Source: JAPOUP01 sp965221405 (GTDB lineage Bacteria > Pseudomonadota > Alphaproteobacteria > Rhodobacterales > Rhodobacteraceae). From it: a stretch of DNA of 64,000 bases. The notes below the pieces were generated by a model that searched no databases, had not been told where the DNA came from, and saw nothing but the letters and a program-made list of their open reading frames with translations. Positions 8,605-17,990 of the stretch are shown here, one piece after another (positions within the stretch are counted from its first letter, which is position 1; every line of letters starts with the position of its first letter). The translations under genes and the position numbers were made by a program. Location of the stretch: contig CBDCSE010000001.1 of NCBI GenBank assembly GCA_965221405.1, forward strand, positions 186,001 to 250,000, read 5' to 3'.

Positions 8605-9080
8605 GAGTATGCACGGCCCTTTTCGTGGTCTGGATCGTCGGTAATCTGGGTTCTCCTGCGGAGGCGGAATGCCGGGAGTCGCGGGTTGACCTCCGGGGTG
8701 ACTGGGGCACAGCGAGGTTCGGGGTGGAGCTGGCGGATACTCCCGAGGAACACTCGCGCGGCCTGATGCACCGCGGATCACTTCCCGGTAGTGCAGGAAT
8801 GCTTTTCGTCTTCGAGTCCCCACATAATGCGGTTTTCTGGATGGAAAACACCTTCATTCCGCTCGATATCCTGTTCCTGTCGGCTAAAGGGGTGGTGCTG
8901 CGGATCCATGAGAACGCTGTGCCGCTTGACAGGACGCCGATATCCGGGGGCGAGGACGTCATGTACGTGCTGGAGATCAACGGTGGTCTTTCGCGGCGTA
9001 TCGGGATCTCTGTCGGCACCGAGCTTCGGCACCCAGCGATTGATCAGGATATCGCCGCATGGCCCTGCGCGGTTGGCTGA
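8601..9080 (+). CDS. DUF192 family secreted protein
   Basis: The mature part has the DUF192 signature: GVELADTPEEHSRGLMHRGS, GMLFVFESPHNAVFWMENTFIPLDILFL and ending VLEINGGLSRR. With GTG 8601 as start (overlapping the upstream stop as GTGA) the protein is about 159 residues and begins with a clean signal peptide, cleaved near SPAEAEC. A longer start at 8562 would put 13 residues in front of the hydrophobic stretch. Function of the family is not established. The tight overlap implies translational coupling to the cold-shock gene. Confidence 0.85.
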   Translation: MRVCTALFVVWIVGNLGSPAEAECRESRVDLRGDWGTARFGVELADTPEEHSRGLMHRGSLPGSAGMLFVFESPHNAVFWMENTFIPLDILFLSAKGVVLRIHENAVPLDRTPISGGEDVMYVLEINGGLSRRIGISVGTELRHPAIDQDIAAWPCAVG

Positions 9081-9123
9081 AGGGCTTTTCAAACGCTGGC
9101 TCTTAGGCTAGGGGAGCCACTGT

Positions 9124-9200
9124 CGGGGCGTGGCGCAGTCTGGTAGCGCACCTGTTTTGGGTACAGGGGGTCGTGAGTTCGAATCTCGCCGCCCCGACCA
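9124..9200 (+). tRNA. tRNA-Pro (anticodon UGG), CCA encoded
   Basis: The acceptor arm CGGGGCG at 9124-9130 pairs with CGCCCCG before ACCA. The D-arm is gcgcagtctggtagcgc. The anticodon stem CCTGT/ACAGG (9151-9155, 9163-9167) encloses TTTGGGT, giving anticodon TGG at 9158-9160. The T-arm contains GTTCGAATC. All arms are complete, for a total of 77 nt. Confidence 0.95.
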
Positions 9201-9248
9201 TGCGATGCCGCATGGGGGGGCAATGCCGGCGAAACTCCAATTCGGTGC

Positions 9249-10337
9249 TCAGTTGTTTTTTGCCTCTGAGAAGAAATCCGTCAGAATTTCGTTGACTTCA
9301 ACCAGAAAGTTCAGTCGGTTGAAGCCCTCGGGATCCATCGCAGCCGGGATGTTCTCAACATCCGTAACGCGCTTCGCAAATGGCGCAATGAATGCAGAAT
9401 GATGTCCTGGAACTACCAGCAGTTCAGTCTCTACGGCATCGGCGAACATCCTTGCCAGATTGGAGGCATGGAACGCCGGCTGCGTGACCTTATCGTCCTC
9501 TAGCCCGATTACAAGAATCGATCGCCCCAAAAATGTAGAGGCGTCTATACCGACACCCTGCCCCACAGGCGCGACAACCGCGATGGCGCCGTTGACGAAC
9601 CCAAGGGGAAAATGCACCCCGTCCACCTCGCGATTGAAAGTTGGCGTAGTGGTATCTCTCATCCGGTTGATCCGCCAGCGCAGAAATCTGGAGGGGGTAT
9701 CACAGAACGCCGGGTCGACCTCGATTTCGCAATGTTCATCGGCGGAAGGGACATCAATGCTGGCACCGGCCGCATTGAGGACAGTAAGCGCCCCCAGCGA
9801 ATATCCCAAGGCATGAATCCGCGACAAATCCAGAATGGACCGGAAAGCTTCGTTCTGCATCACGGCTTCAAGCGCATTGCGCAGTTCGACAACCCGCCAA
9901 TCCATTACTTTCGGAATGTCGTTCCCTGCCAGAAGGTGGTCTGCAGAATGAAGCGGCGCGATCACGATCAGTCCAGATTCTGCCAGAGCTTTGGCTGTCA
10001 AGTGATGGTTTCGAGCTCGACCCAGATTGCCATGCGAAAACAGGACAGGCTGAAAGATGCCTGTGGCTTCTGGCGCAGCGTCGACCGCCAGTCTTGCGTC
10101 AAATGGCCCAAGCCGGACATCGGTCTCTGGAGCAGGCGATGGATACCAAACGGCGATGCGAAGATCATATTTTTCAATCCACCTGAACCCGACCGCATGC
10201 GCTTCATGGCTTGGCACTGAGAGCGCCATGATTAAACACACGAGCATGATGCGGGAGAAGCGATCCAAGGTGTTCAAAATCAAACCCTTATTCCTTAAGT
10301 TAATGACATTTGGGGGGGGTGGGGGGGGTAGTTTCAT
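9249..10337 (-). CDS. secreted alpha/beta hydrolase (dienelactone hydrolase/PAF-acetylhydrolase-like)
   Basis: From ATG 10337, with GGAG 8 bases upstream, the protein has about 362 residues. It starts MKL followed by six prolines encoded by a C8-A-C8 run, then about 20 residues, then a hydrophobic export segment (IMLVCLIMALSVPSHEAHA). The hydrolase core has VLFSHGNLGRARN (oxyanion region), the nucleophile elbow GYSLG and a late LVVPGHHSAF with the candidate catalytic His. A dialkyl-ester or lipid substrate is possible but not shown. The C-tract makes expression vulnerable to slippage. It lies just after tRNA-Pro on the opposite strand. Confidence 0.75.
   Translation of the reverse strand: MKLPPPPPPNVINLRNKGLILNTLDRFSRIMLVCLIMALSVPSHEAHAVGFRWIEKYDLRIAVWYPSPAPETDVRLGPFDARLAVDAAPEATGIFQPVLFSHGNLGRARNHHLTAKALAESGLIVIAPLHSADHLLAGNDIPKVMDWRVVELRNALEAVMQNEAFRSILDLSRIHALGYSLGALTVLNAAGASIDVPSADEHCEIEVDPAFCDTPSRFLRWRINRMRDTTTPTFNREVDGVHFPLGFVNGAIAVVAPVGQGVGIDASTFLGRSILVIGLEDDKVTQPAFHASNLARMFADAVETELLVVPGHHSAFIAPFAKRVTDVENIPAAMDPEGFNRLNFLVEVNEILTDFFSEAKNN
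10312..10328. repeat. G8-T-G8 homopolymer run inside the 5' end of the hydrolase gene
   Basis: Two runs of eight G separated by one T. On the coding strand they give six proline codons right after MKL. The present length keeps the reading frame open. Confidence 0.9.
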
Positions 10338-10488
10338 GGCCATGTCTCCGAAGTTGATAAATGTCACGAGTGGCGATCATGCCGGTTTCACCCGAAAAAC
10401 GCATGGGAAATTTCAAGCGGGCCGCTACCGAAACTCTCCATCTTCTCCTTAACGGCCGGGCCGGGCACGTCAATCTTGATCCTTTCCT

Positions 10489-10740
10489 TCATCTCGGCCC
10501 TGGTCGGCTGGCAGCCGATCCGACTGTTTCGTTACTTTCGTATGTAATTCCCGTTTTTGCGTCTTTGATAAAGACAGCCACACTTCCTATCATAAGGCTC
10601 TGAACGCGATCCAGAATGCCAGACCCAAAGGGGTTCGTCCCAACAAAGATACCATGATCCTTTCCGGGGTCGGTTTCGGCGGAGTCCTGCGTTAAAACCG
10701 TCCACTTGACCCCGGCACGGCCACAGACACCGGTGACATC
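10489..10740 (-). pseudogene. possible 3' fragment of an unknown gene cut by the IS110 element
   Basis: A minus-strand frame reads naturally for about 80 residues (GVKWTVLTQDSAETDPG, GIFVGTNPFGSGIL, MIGSVAVFIKDAKTG) and ends at 10489. Upstream the frame runs into the IS110 remnant and loses meaning. No family is recognised. It may also be chance. Confidence 0.2.
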
Positions 10741-10779
10741 CGTTCCATGGCCGTGCCCAGAGCTGGAAAGGAGAACACC

Positions 10780-11879
10780 ATGCCACAGACCATCAATGAT
10801 GTCACCGTCCGGGACCACGGCCCGGGCCCGGTATGTCGCTGTCGAGGTCAGCACCAAGAGCCGGGTGGTCGGGATCAGCAGTCCCGACTCTCCCAACACG
10901 GTCCGCATCCACACGCTGGGGGCGGGCGACACGGCGGGCCTGATTGCCGGGATCCGCAAGGCCCAGGACACGACAGCAGACCGGATCCTGATGACCTGTG
11001 AAGTCGGCTACGAAGGGTTCTGGCTGGCGCACTGGCTGCACCAGGAGGCTCCTGACATCGCCATCGTGATGTGCGACCCAGCCAGTCTTGAGGTCGTGCG
11101 GCGGGCCAAGGCGGCCAGGACCGACCCGATCGATGCCCGGCGCATGGTGCGGGCCCTCGTGGTCTGGGACCGCGGGGAGGCCGGCGCCCTGGCCCGGGTG
11201 CGCATTCCCACCCTCGAGGACGAGGACGCCAAGCGCCTGATGCGCCACCGCGAGCGCCTCGTCCGCACCCGTGTCCGGTTGCACAACACCATCCTGGGTC
11301 TGCTCCAGCTGCGCGGCATCACGGCATCACGGACCTCGCACCCGGTGCGACCGACTTCGATGCGCGTCTGCCGCATCTGCGGACCCCGTCCGGGACACCG
11401 CCGCCGACGGGGATCCGCTGGGAGATTGCCTGCCTGCGGGATCAGCGGGCCGTCATTGTCAAGCAACTGGTCGCCATTGAGGACGCCAGGGCCGAACGGG
11501 TGGCACCGTCGATCCGTCCCGATGGGACACCCTCCGTGGAAGCCACCCTCGTGCAACTCGCGGGCATCGGCGCCAATGATGCCACCCTGCTCGGGGCCGA
11601 GGTCTTCTACCGGGACTTCCGGAACCGGCGGGAGCTGGACGCCTGGGCCGGACTGCCGGCAACCCGATGGTCCGCAGGCATCTGATCCAGATGGCGTGGC
11701 GCTGGGTCCGGTATCAGCCCGACAGCCCGATCACCCAGTGGTTCCATACCTACTGCGTGGCCCAGCACGGGCGGGCCCGCAAACGGGCCATCGTGGCGGT
11801 CGCCCGCAAACTGTTGATCGCCCTGTGGCGGTTCGCCACCCAGGGCCTGGTCCCGACCGGGGCCCGGCTGGTGGCCTGA
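10780..11879 (+). pseudogene. IS110-family transposase, frameshifted
   Basis: The N-terminal DEDD domain is visible: ARYVAVEVSTKSRVVG, then MTCEVGYEGFWLAHWL, then ARTDPIDARRMVRAL. The C-terminal transposase_20 part is VQLAGIGANDATLLGAEVF, with a tail including IQMAWRWVRYQPDSP. These pieces lie in three frames, with shifts near 10825, 11325 and 11670. About 20 residues normally present between GLPATRW and the GNPMVRR block appear missing. It is inactive. Its border toward 13 kb is not clear. Confidence 0.8.
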
Positions 11880-13364
11880 GGACCGTATCACCCCTTTCCG
11901 AGGCCGTCTGACGGGACGGCGGAGGAGACCGGGGGGCTGTGTGATCGGTTTGTACCTGGGGAGGCCGCCGCGGGGCGGCACCGGAACAAAGATGGATCCC
12001 AGCCGCCTGGAACGTCGCGGCCCTGAACGGGGTATTAGGGTCACGGGACCGGCGACCGTGCCGGCACCCGGACCGGATAAGAGGTTGGCGCGGCGTTGAA
12101 CGCGCTCTGTGTCGCGACGGTCCCCCCGGGCACACTCTGCGCGTCCACCAGGATGGAGCTTCACCATGGATTGACTCAAGACTTGACATGCGGGGCTTCA
12201 TAAGAGGTACAAAGCGCAACATAGGATTGGCGATTGTGTCCAATCATCACAAGGGTTTGGCCCGATTCTGGACTTCCTGAAACTGACACCGCATCCAGGG
12301 GCTGCTTTCAGGGGGAACGAGTCCGACCCTGCCGCACGGTCTGGAGCCCGGGGCAGGGCCAACGCGGTCGTGCCGCGTGCCTGCCCGGGCCGGACCCATC
12401 CGAGGCTGTCCCGAAAGGGGTCAGCGAAAGCGACCGTGATCAGACTGAAGAATTCAGTCTCTTGCGGAGAGGGGTTTCCTGATCGAAAAGGTATCCGTTT
12501 TGGGACATGCGGCCGCTGTCATGACCGCAGGCCGTGTCACCGCGGGGCAACGACTGGGACCCGGCCTCTGGAGTGGTGCGGAAGGACGCCGGAGTCCATG
12601 TCGCACTTTGTATCTTTGTTGGGATGGACCCACCATTCCCGCAGCCAGTGTAACGCGTCGTTTCCGTTTGCGGATCATGGCCTGTCGCGGGACCCTGAGG
12701 CCTGCTGGCGGGGAAATCCGCATCGACCGAACCTTAGGATGAACCTTTTCCAGGTGCGCTGTTCCATACCGGTGCTGCGTTTCCGGCCATATGGACCGGC
12801 TTCCGCCGCAGCTGAAGCCAGCGAATCACCTGACCTGCCGAACGGTCCTGCACCCAGCCCTGTGCGTAAGGGGCCCGGAGCGTCGGGCCCGCACGCGATG
12901 GTTTCAGGGAAAACACCCGCCAGTTAAATCCGGATGCAATTTGCCACCGTAAGCCGCTCTTGCCGAAACAAAATTTGATGTGGATGATCCACGTCCGGAA
13001 GGGCAGGGCCGTTCCCTGAAGTTCCGGATCCCGAATTATTTACGCGCCACCGTGCTGTTTTCTATTGACGTCTCCGATGTCGCTACGTCAGATTGTATGC
13101 CTCAAATACAGTGGCCACCAGATATAGCCGCTGCTTAGGTTGGTGGGGAAAGCGGCCGGTATCTTCCGTTCCCGGTGCGGCATGCCAACACTAAGCGTGT
13201 ATGCATGGACTTCGCGCGGACGGTGTAGCGCCGCCTCGGCTGTCGGTTCTGATGTGTCCAGGTCGTGTCCGGTCGGTGGGAGTCGGGTCTCGGCAAGTCC
13301 GGCGGCCGGTCGAGGGACTGAAATTGGGACGGAAGGTGAAAGAGATATACAGGGCAAGGCGAAC
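11880..13364. other. long non-coding or degraded stretch before nrdJ
   Basis: Nearly 1.5 kb with only compositional open frames and no recognisable domain on either strand. The part nearest 11.9-12.2 kb is probably the trailing end of the IS110 copy. The last 250 bp presumably carry the nrdJ promoter. I looked for a cobalamin riboswitch and did not find a convincing one. Confidence 0.4.
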
Positions 13365-16300
13365 ATGAAAATCAAACGTAGGTTTACCAAGACGGGCAGG
13401 AGCGCTTACGCGGGCATCAAGTTCACCACAAGAACATCCGAGATCCGCAATCCTGACGGCACGGTGGTATTCAGCAACGACAGCGTCGAAGTGCCTGAAG
13501 GCTGGAGCCAGGTGGCGTCTGACATCATCGCCCAGAAATATTTCAGGAAGGCTGGCATACCCACCCGACTTGAGCGGATCGAGGAGAAAGGAGTGCCCGA
13601 GTTCCTGTGGCGCTCCAAGGCTTCCGGGGATCACGGGGACGGCGGGGCGACCGTTGGTGAAACCAGCGCAAGGCAGGTGTTCGATAGGCTGGCGGGCACA
13701 TGGGCCTATTGGGGCTGGAAGGGTGGCTATTTCTCATCCCAGAAGGACGCGCGGGCATATTTCGACGAGATGCGGTACATGCTGGCGACCCAGCGCGCGG
13801 CGCCGAACTCGCCGCAATGGTTCAACACGGGTCTTCATTGGGCTTACGGAATCGACGGGCCCAGCCAGGGCCATCACTATGTCGATTACCGAACCGGTCG
13901 GCTGACCAGATCCGGGTCAGCTTACGAGCATCCCCAGCCGCACGCCTGCTTCATCCAGTCCTGTGCCGACGATCTGGTCAACGACGGCGGAATCATGGAC
14001 CTCTGGGTGCGTGAGGCGCGGTTGTTCAAGTACGGCTCTGGCACCGGCACGAATTTCAGCCGGCTCAGGGGCGAGGGAGAGGCACTTTCCGGTGGCGGCA
14101 AGTCCAGTGGGTTGATGGGCTTCCTTAAAATAGGTGACCGTGCCGCAGGTGCGATAAAGTCGGGCGGAACGACACGTCGGGCCGCGAAAATGGTGATATG
14201 CGACGCTGACCATCCCGATGTCGAGAGCTTCATCAACTGGAAGGTCCGAGAGGAGCAGAAAGTGGCATCCCTGGTCGCCGGATCGAAGATGCATGAAGCC
14301 CGACTCAACGAAATATTCGCGGCGATCAACACCTGGGACGGGGTGCATGAGGATGCGATTGATCCGACGGCCAATCCGGCCCTGAAGGGGGCCCTCAGGG
14401 CGGCCAAGCGATGCGCCATCCCGGAAACCTACGTGAAACGGGTTCTGGATTATGCACGTCAGGGCTATACCTCGATCGAGTTTCCGACCCAAAACACCGA
14501 TTGGGATTCGGAAGCCTACGGCACGGTCTCGGGACAGAATTCCAACAACTCGGTCCGGGTGACGGACGCGTTCCTGGAAGCCGTCGCGGATGATGCTGAC
14601 TGGGCGCTCGTCCGCCGCACCGATGGCAAGGTGGCCAAGGTATTGAAGGCCCGTGATCTATGGGAGCAGATTGGCCATGCCGCCTGGGCCTGCGCAGATC
14701 CGGGGATTCAGTACCACGACACCGTCAACGCCTGGCACACGTGCCCGGAGGACGGTGAGATACGTGGCTCGAATCCGTGTTCGGAGTATATGTTCCTGGA
14801 TGACACGGCCTGCAATCTGGCTTCCATAAACCTTCTGGCGTTCTATCGGGACGGCAGGTTCATGGCCGAGGATTACATCCATGCCACGCGGCTATGGACA
14901 CTCACGCTGGAGATCAGCGTGATGATGGCGCAGTTCCCGTCCAAGGAAATCGCGCGGCGTTCCTACGATTTCCGCACACTTGGTCTGGGATTCGCGAACA
15001 TCGGTGGACTGCTTATGACCATGGGACATGGTTATGACAGCGTCGAGGGCCGTGCCCTCTGCGGTGCGCTGACGGCAGTTATGACGGGCGTCGCCTATTC
15101 CACGAGCGCCGAAATCTCGCGTGAGGTCGGTCCGTTCCCCGGCTACGGGAAAAACGCGTCCCATATGCTGCGCGTCATTCGAAATCACCGTAACGCCGCT
15201 TACGGAATGGTTGGCGGTTATGATCGCCTGGCGGTGAAACCCGTCCCGCTGGATCACGCGAACTGTCCTGAAGCGAAACTTTCGGAACTGGCGAAATCGA
15301 GCTGGGACGAGGCTCTAAGCCTTGGCGAGAAACACGGCTATCGCAATGCCCAGGCCACGGTCATCGCGCCCACTGGCACGATTGGGCTGGTGATGGACTG
15401 CGATACGACCGGGATCGAACCTGATTTCGCGCTCGTGAAGTTCAAGAAGCTCGCGGGAGGCGGGTATTTCAAGATCATCAACCGATCGGTTCCGGCCGCG
15501 CTTGGGACGCTTGGATATTCCACTTCCCAAATCGAAGATATCGTTTCCTACGCTGTCGGCCACGGTACGTTCCGGTCGGCACCGGGGATCAATCATGACT
15601 CCCTGGCCGATCTGGGCTTTGGCGCCAAGGAGCTGGACAGGCTGGAGGCGGCGTCCCCGTCCGCTTTCGACATCCGTTTTGTATTCAATCACTGGACCCT
15701 TGGCGAGCGGTTCTGCACGGACACGCTGGGGATTTCCGCCAACCAGCTGAACGATCAGGGTTTTGATCTTCTCCGCTATCTCGGCTTCAGCCGTGGTGAC
15801 ATTGATAGAGCTAACGATTTTGTCTGCGGAACCATGTCCTTGGAAGGTGCTCCTCATCTTTTGGATGAACATCTCCATGTGTTTGACTGCGCCAGCCCGT
15901 GCGGGAAGCGGGGCAAGCGGTTCCTTTCCGTCAACAGCCATATCGACATGATGGCGGCCGCGCAGTCATTCGTTTCCGGCGCGATCTCAAAAACCATCAA
16001 CCTGCCGAACGACGCGACAATCGGTGAGGTGCAGGAGGCGTATGAGCGTTCCTGGAGGAAGGGCATCAAGGCGAACGCCCTCTACCGGGACGGTTCGAAA
16101 CTCAGCCAACCGCTCGCCGCGTCGCTGGTGGGCGATGACGACGAAGCGGCGGAGGTTCTGGAATCGGGATCAACGGTGGAGAGGGCCGCCACGCTTGCCG
16201 AGAAAATCGTCGAGAAGGTGGTTGTCAAGGAAGTGATCAAGGAGGTTCCCACGCGCGAGCGGGCGAGGATGCCTGACAGGCGTCGTGGCTACACCCAGAA

Positions 16301-17045
16301 AGCCATTATCGGCGGGCACAAGGTATATCTGCGGACGGGCGAATATAGGGACGGGTCGCTCGGTGAGATATTCATAGATATGCATAAGGAGGGTGCCGGG
16401 TTCAGGGCGATGATGAACAATTTCGCCATCGCGGTCAGTGTCGGGCTTCAGTACGGCGTGCCTCTGGAGGAATTCGTCGATGCGTTCACCTTCACCCGGT
16501 TCGAACCCGCTGGAATGGTGCAGGGCAATGACTCGATCAAGAACGCCACATCGATACTGGACTACATCTTTCGTGAATTGGCGGTGAGCTATCTGGATCG
16601 TACCGATCTTGCGCATGTGATGCCTAATGGCCCCACATTCGACGATCTGGGCCGGGGAAACGATGAGGAAAAGCCGAATCTGGTCAAACAGCGGAAGAGG
16701 GGCGACGTTGACCAGATGGAGATCCTGAAGAAAGTCGTGTCACCGGGCTATCTGAGAAACCGGGCACCCCGTGAGTTCGCCGTGCTGCAGGGCGGCACGG
16801 TCGGTGCGGAGGCTATCGACAGGTCGGTGGCGTCCCTGCAGGCGCGACGGGACGGTGACGTGGGCGATGCGCATGCGGCCGAGGAGAGACCAATAACAGT
16901 GAGTCTTGCATCGCAGGTCAGCGCTACGGCGAGAATGCAGGGGTACGAAGGGGATCCATGCGGTGAATGCGGAAACTACACGCTTGTGCGCAACGGAACC
17001 TGTCTGAAGTGCAATACCTGTGGATCCACAAGCGGCTGTAGCTGA
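13365..17045 (+). CDS. nrdJ: vitamin B12-dependent (class II) ribonucleoside-diphosphate reductase
   Basis: Makes deoxyribonucleotides using adenosylcobalamin, with no need for oxygen or a small subunit. From ATG 13365 it is 1226 residues, the long NrdJ form found in Alphaproteobacteria. Visible features are APNSPQWFNTGL near the N-terminal third, SGTGTNFSRLRGEGE, the active-site stretch NPCSEYMFLDDTACNLASIN, and the loop APTGTIGLVMDCDTTGIEPD. A C-terminal extension ends in CGECGNYTLVRNGTC..C..CG, a zinc/redox cysteine cluster. The longer in-frame start at 13140 adds low-quality sequence. It stands alone, which fits a B12-using lifestyle together with the corrinoid-type genes at 56.7-58.9 kb. 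Confidence 0.95.
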   Translation: MKIKRRFTKTGRSAYAGIKFTTRTSEIRNPDGTVVFSNDSVEVPEGWSQVASDIIAQKYFRKAGIPTRLERIEEKGVPEFLWRSKASGDHGDGGATVGETSARQVFDRLAGTWAYWGWKGGYFSSQKDARAYFDEMRYMLATQRAAPNSPQWFNTGLHWAYGIDGPSQGHHYVDYRTGRLTRSGSAYEHPQPHACFIQSCADDLVNDGGIMDLWVREARLFKYGSGTGTNFSRLRGEGEALSGGGKSSGLMGFLKIGDRAAGAIKSGGTTRRAAKMVICDADHPDVESFINWKVREEQKVASLVAGSKMHEARLNEIFAAINTWDGVHEDAIDPTANPALKGALRAAKRCAIPETYVKRVLDYARQGYTSIEFPTQNTDWDSEAYGTVSGQNSNNSVRVTDAFLEAVADDADWALVRRTDGKVAKVLKARDLWEQIGHAAWACADPGIQYHDTVNAWHTCPEDGEIRGSNPCSEYMFLDDTACNLASINLLAFYRDGRFMAEDYIHATRLWTLTLEISVMMAQFPSKEIARRSYDFRTLGLGFANIGGLLMTMGHGYDSVEGRALCGALTAVMTGVAYSTSAEISREVGPFPGYGKNASHMLRVIRNHRNAAYGMVGGYDRLAVKPVPLDHANCPEAKLSELAKSSWDEALSLGEKHGYRNAQATVIAPTGTIGLVMDCDTTGIEPDFALVKFKKLAGGGYFKIINRSVPAALGTLGYSTSQIEDIVSYAVGHGTFRSAPGINHDSLADLGFGAKELDRLEAASPSAFDIRFVFNHWTLGERFCTDTLGISANQLNDQGFDLLRYLGFSRGDIDRANDFVCGTMSLEGAPHLLDEHLHVFDCASPCGKRGKRFLSVNSHIDMMAAAQSFVSGAISKTINLPNDATIGEVQEAYERSWRKGIKANALYRDGSKLSQPLAASLVGDDDEAAEVLESGSTVERAATLAEKIVEKVVVKEVIKEVPTRERARMPDRRRGYTQKAIIGGHKVYLRTGEYRDGSLGEIFIDMHKEGAGFRAMMNNFAIAVSVGLQYGVPLEEFVDAFTFTRFEPAGMVQGNDSIKNATSILDYIFRELAVSYLDRTDLAHVMPNGPTFDDLGRGNDEEKPNLVKQRKRGDVDQMEILKKVVSPGYLRNRAPREFAVLQGGTVGAEAIDRSVASLQARRDGDVGDAHAAEERPITVSLASQVSATARMQGYEGDPCGECGNYTLVRNGTCLKCNTCGSTSGCS

Positions 17046-17309
17046 TAGCTCGGGTGGTGGGTGCCGGACTCCCATGAAGCCGGACTGGCGTGCGGGGTGC
17101 TGGCTTGATTGCCGAAGCCGGTCGATCAGGGCGAGCGTGTCCGTAGCGCACGTGCCGGTCCATCGGTGCCAGAGCCAGCACAGCGAGCTACGGCGAGGAA
17201 CCTGCGGTGCCTTTCGCCCAGAGATGAGGGCTGACCTTGTCGGCGAGGAAAAGCGGAAGTTTCCCTGGAGAGCCCCGTCACCTCAACCATTTTCCCTCAG
17301 ATAAACGGC

Positions 17310-17667
17310 ATGATGGCCGGTCCTATGGCGGATTGGGTCAACCAGCATGGCGGTGTGCGGAAGGGGCCGCTGAAACTCGTAAACACGATCGAGTCTGGAA
17401 ACAGCTTTATCAGGAGCTTAGCGCCGAACTGGACGTCGGATGATCTTCCGTACTGTTTCTGGCTGCAGTACGCCGGGGCATTCAAAAAACCTTCTCGACT
17501 GCATTAACGAGAATCCGTCCGCCTATAACAGTGAATGGACCCAGTCGGGCTATGGATGGTCCCGAGAGATGTATGCCTGCCCGGACACCGCCGTTTGCGT
17601 CACGACCTGGGTCCACGGACACCCTAAATCCTGCTGGGGACCGAAGGGCTGTGCGCTCTGGTCGTGA
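17310..17667 (+). pseudogene. possible small Cys/Trp-rich protein gene with one frameshift
   Basis: A frame from ATG 17310 gives ADWVNQHGGVRKGPLKLV, then NSFIRSLAPNW and YCFWLQYAGAFKK. A second frame takes over near the A6 run around 17486 and gives LLDCINENPSAYNSEW, then ETYACP-like Cys-rich sequence to SCWGPKGCALWS, ending at 17667. A clear terminator follows within 60 bp. Joined, this would be about 119 residues. I do not recognise it; it may be a broken gene, a sequencing indel or chance. Confidence 0.3.
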
Positions 17668-17697
17668 CGAACCGGTAACGGTGCCAATCCGACGCAA

Positions 17698-17724
17698 GAG
17701 GGCAGCCCGCCGGGTGCCCTCTTT
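17698..17724 (+). terminator. rho-independent-type terminator
   Basis: A GAGGGCA / TGCCCTC stem (17698-17704 and 17715-17721) is followed by TTT. It ends whatever is transcribed from the small frame at 17310-17667. Confidence 0.55.
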
Positions 17725-17990
17725 CCAGGCAGACATGCATGATTTTGAAACTGAGACACTCAAATGATGTGTGTTCGATAGCTTATCATACTGTGGACAG
17801 CCCCGTTTCCAGGCCAGTCATCGAAAATGCCCGTTTCCGGGAAGCCCGCTCGACCGCCGAATTCGCAAGATTTTTCCCCAACCGTTTTTCATTGCAATGC
17901 CCACTGGAATATCCCTTTTCATGAAATATAATGAATTTTCGGGATATCCCACAAAACACAATCAACTTTCATGAGAAAGGATGATTATTC

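Noticed and set aside
12370..12927. 185-residue open frame as a gene
   Set aside because: Composition is biased and low in complexity, no domain, no ribosome site; long frames are expected by chance at this GC.
13189..13204. NrdR-box-like acactaagcgtgtatg before nrdJ
   Set aside because: Only a single poor half-palindrome; real NrdR sites are paired 16-bp boxes at fixed spacing.
12950..13364. Cobalamin riboswitch upstream of nrdJ
   Set aside because: Some B12-box-like words (for example GCCACTG on the opposite strand near 13112) occur, but the ordered set of conserved blocks on the coding strand is absent.
9124..13364. Genomic island integrated at tRNA-Pro
   Set aside because: A hydrolase and IS110 follow the tRNA, but I found no second copy of the tRNA 3' end and no integrase gene.
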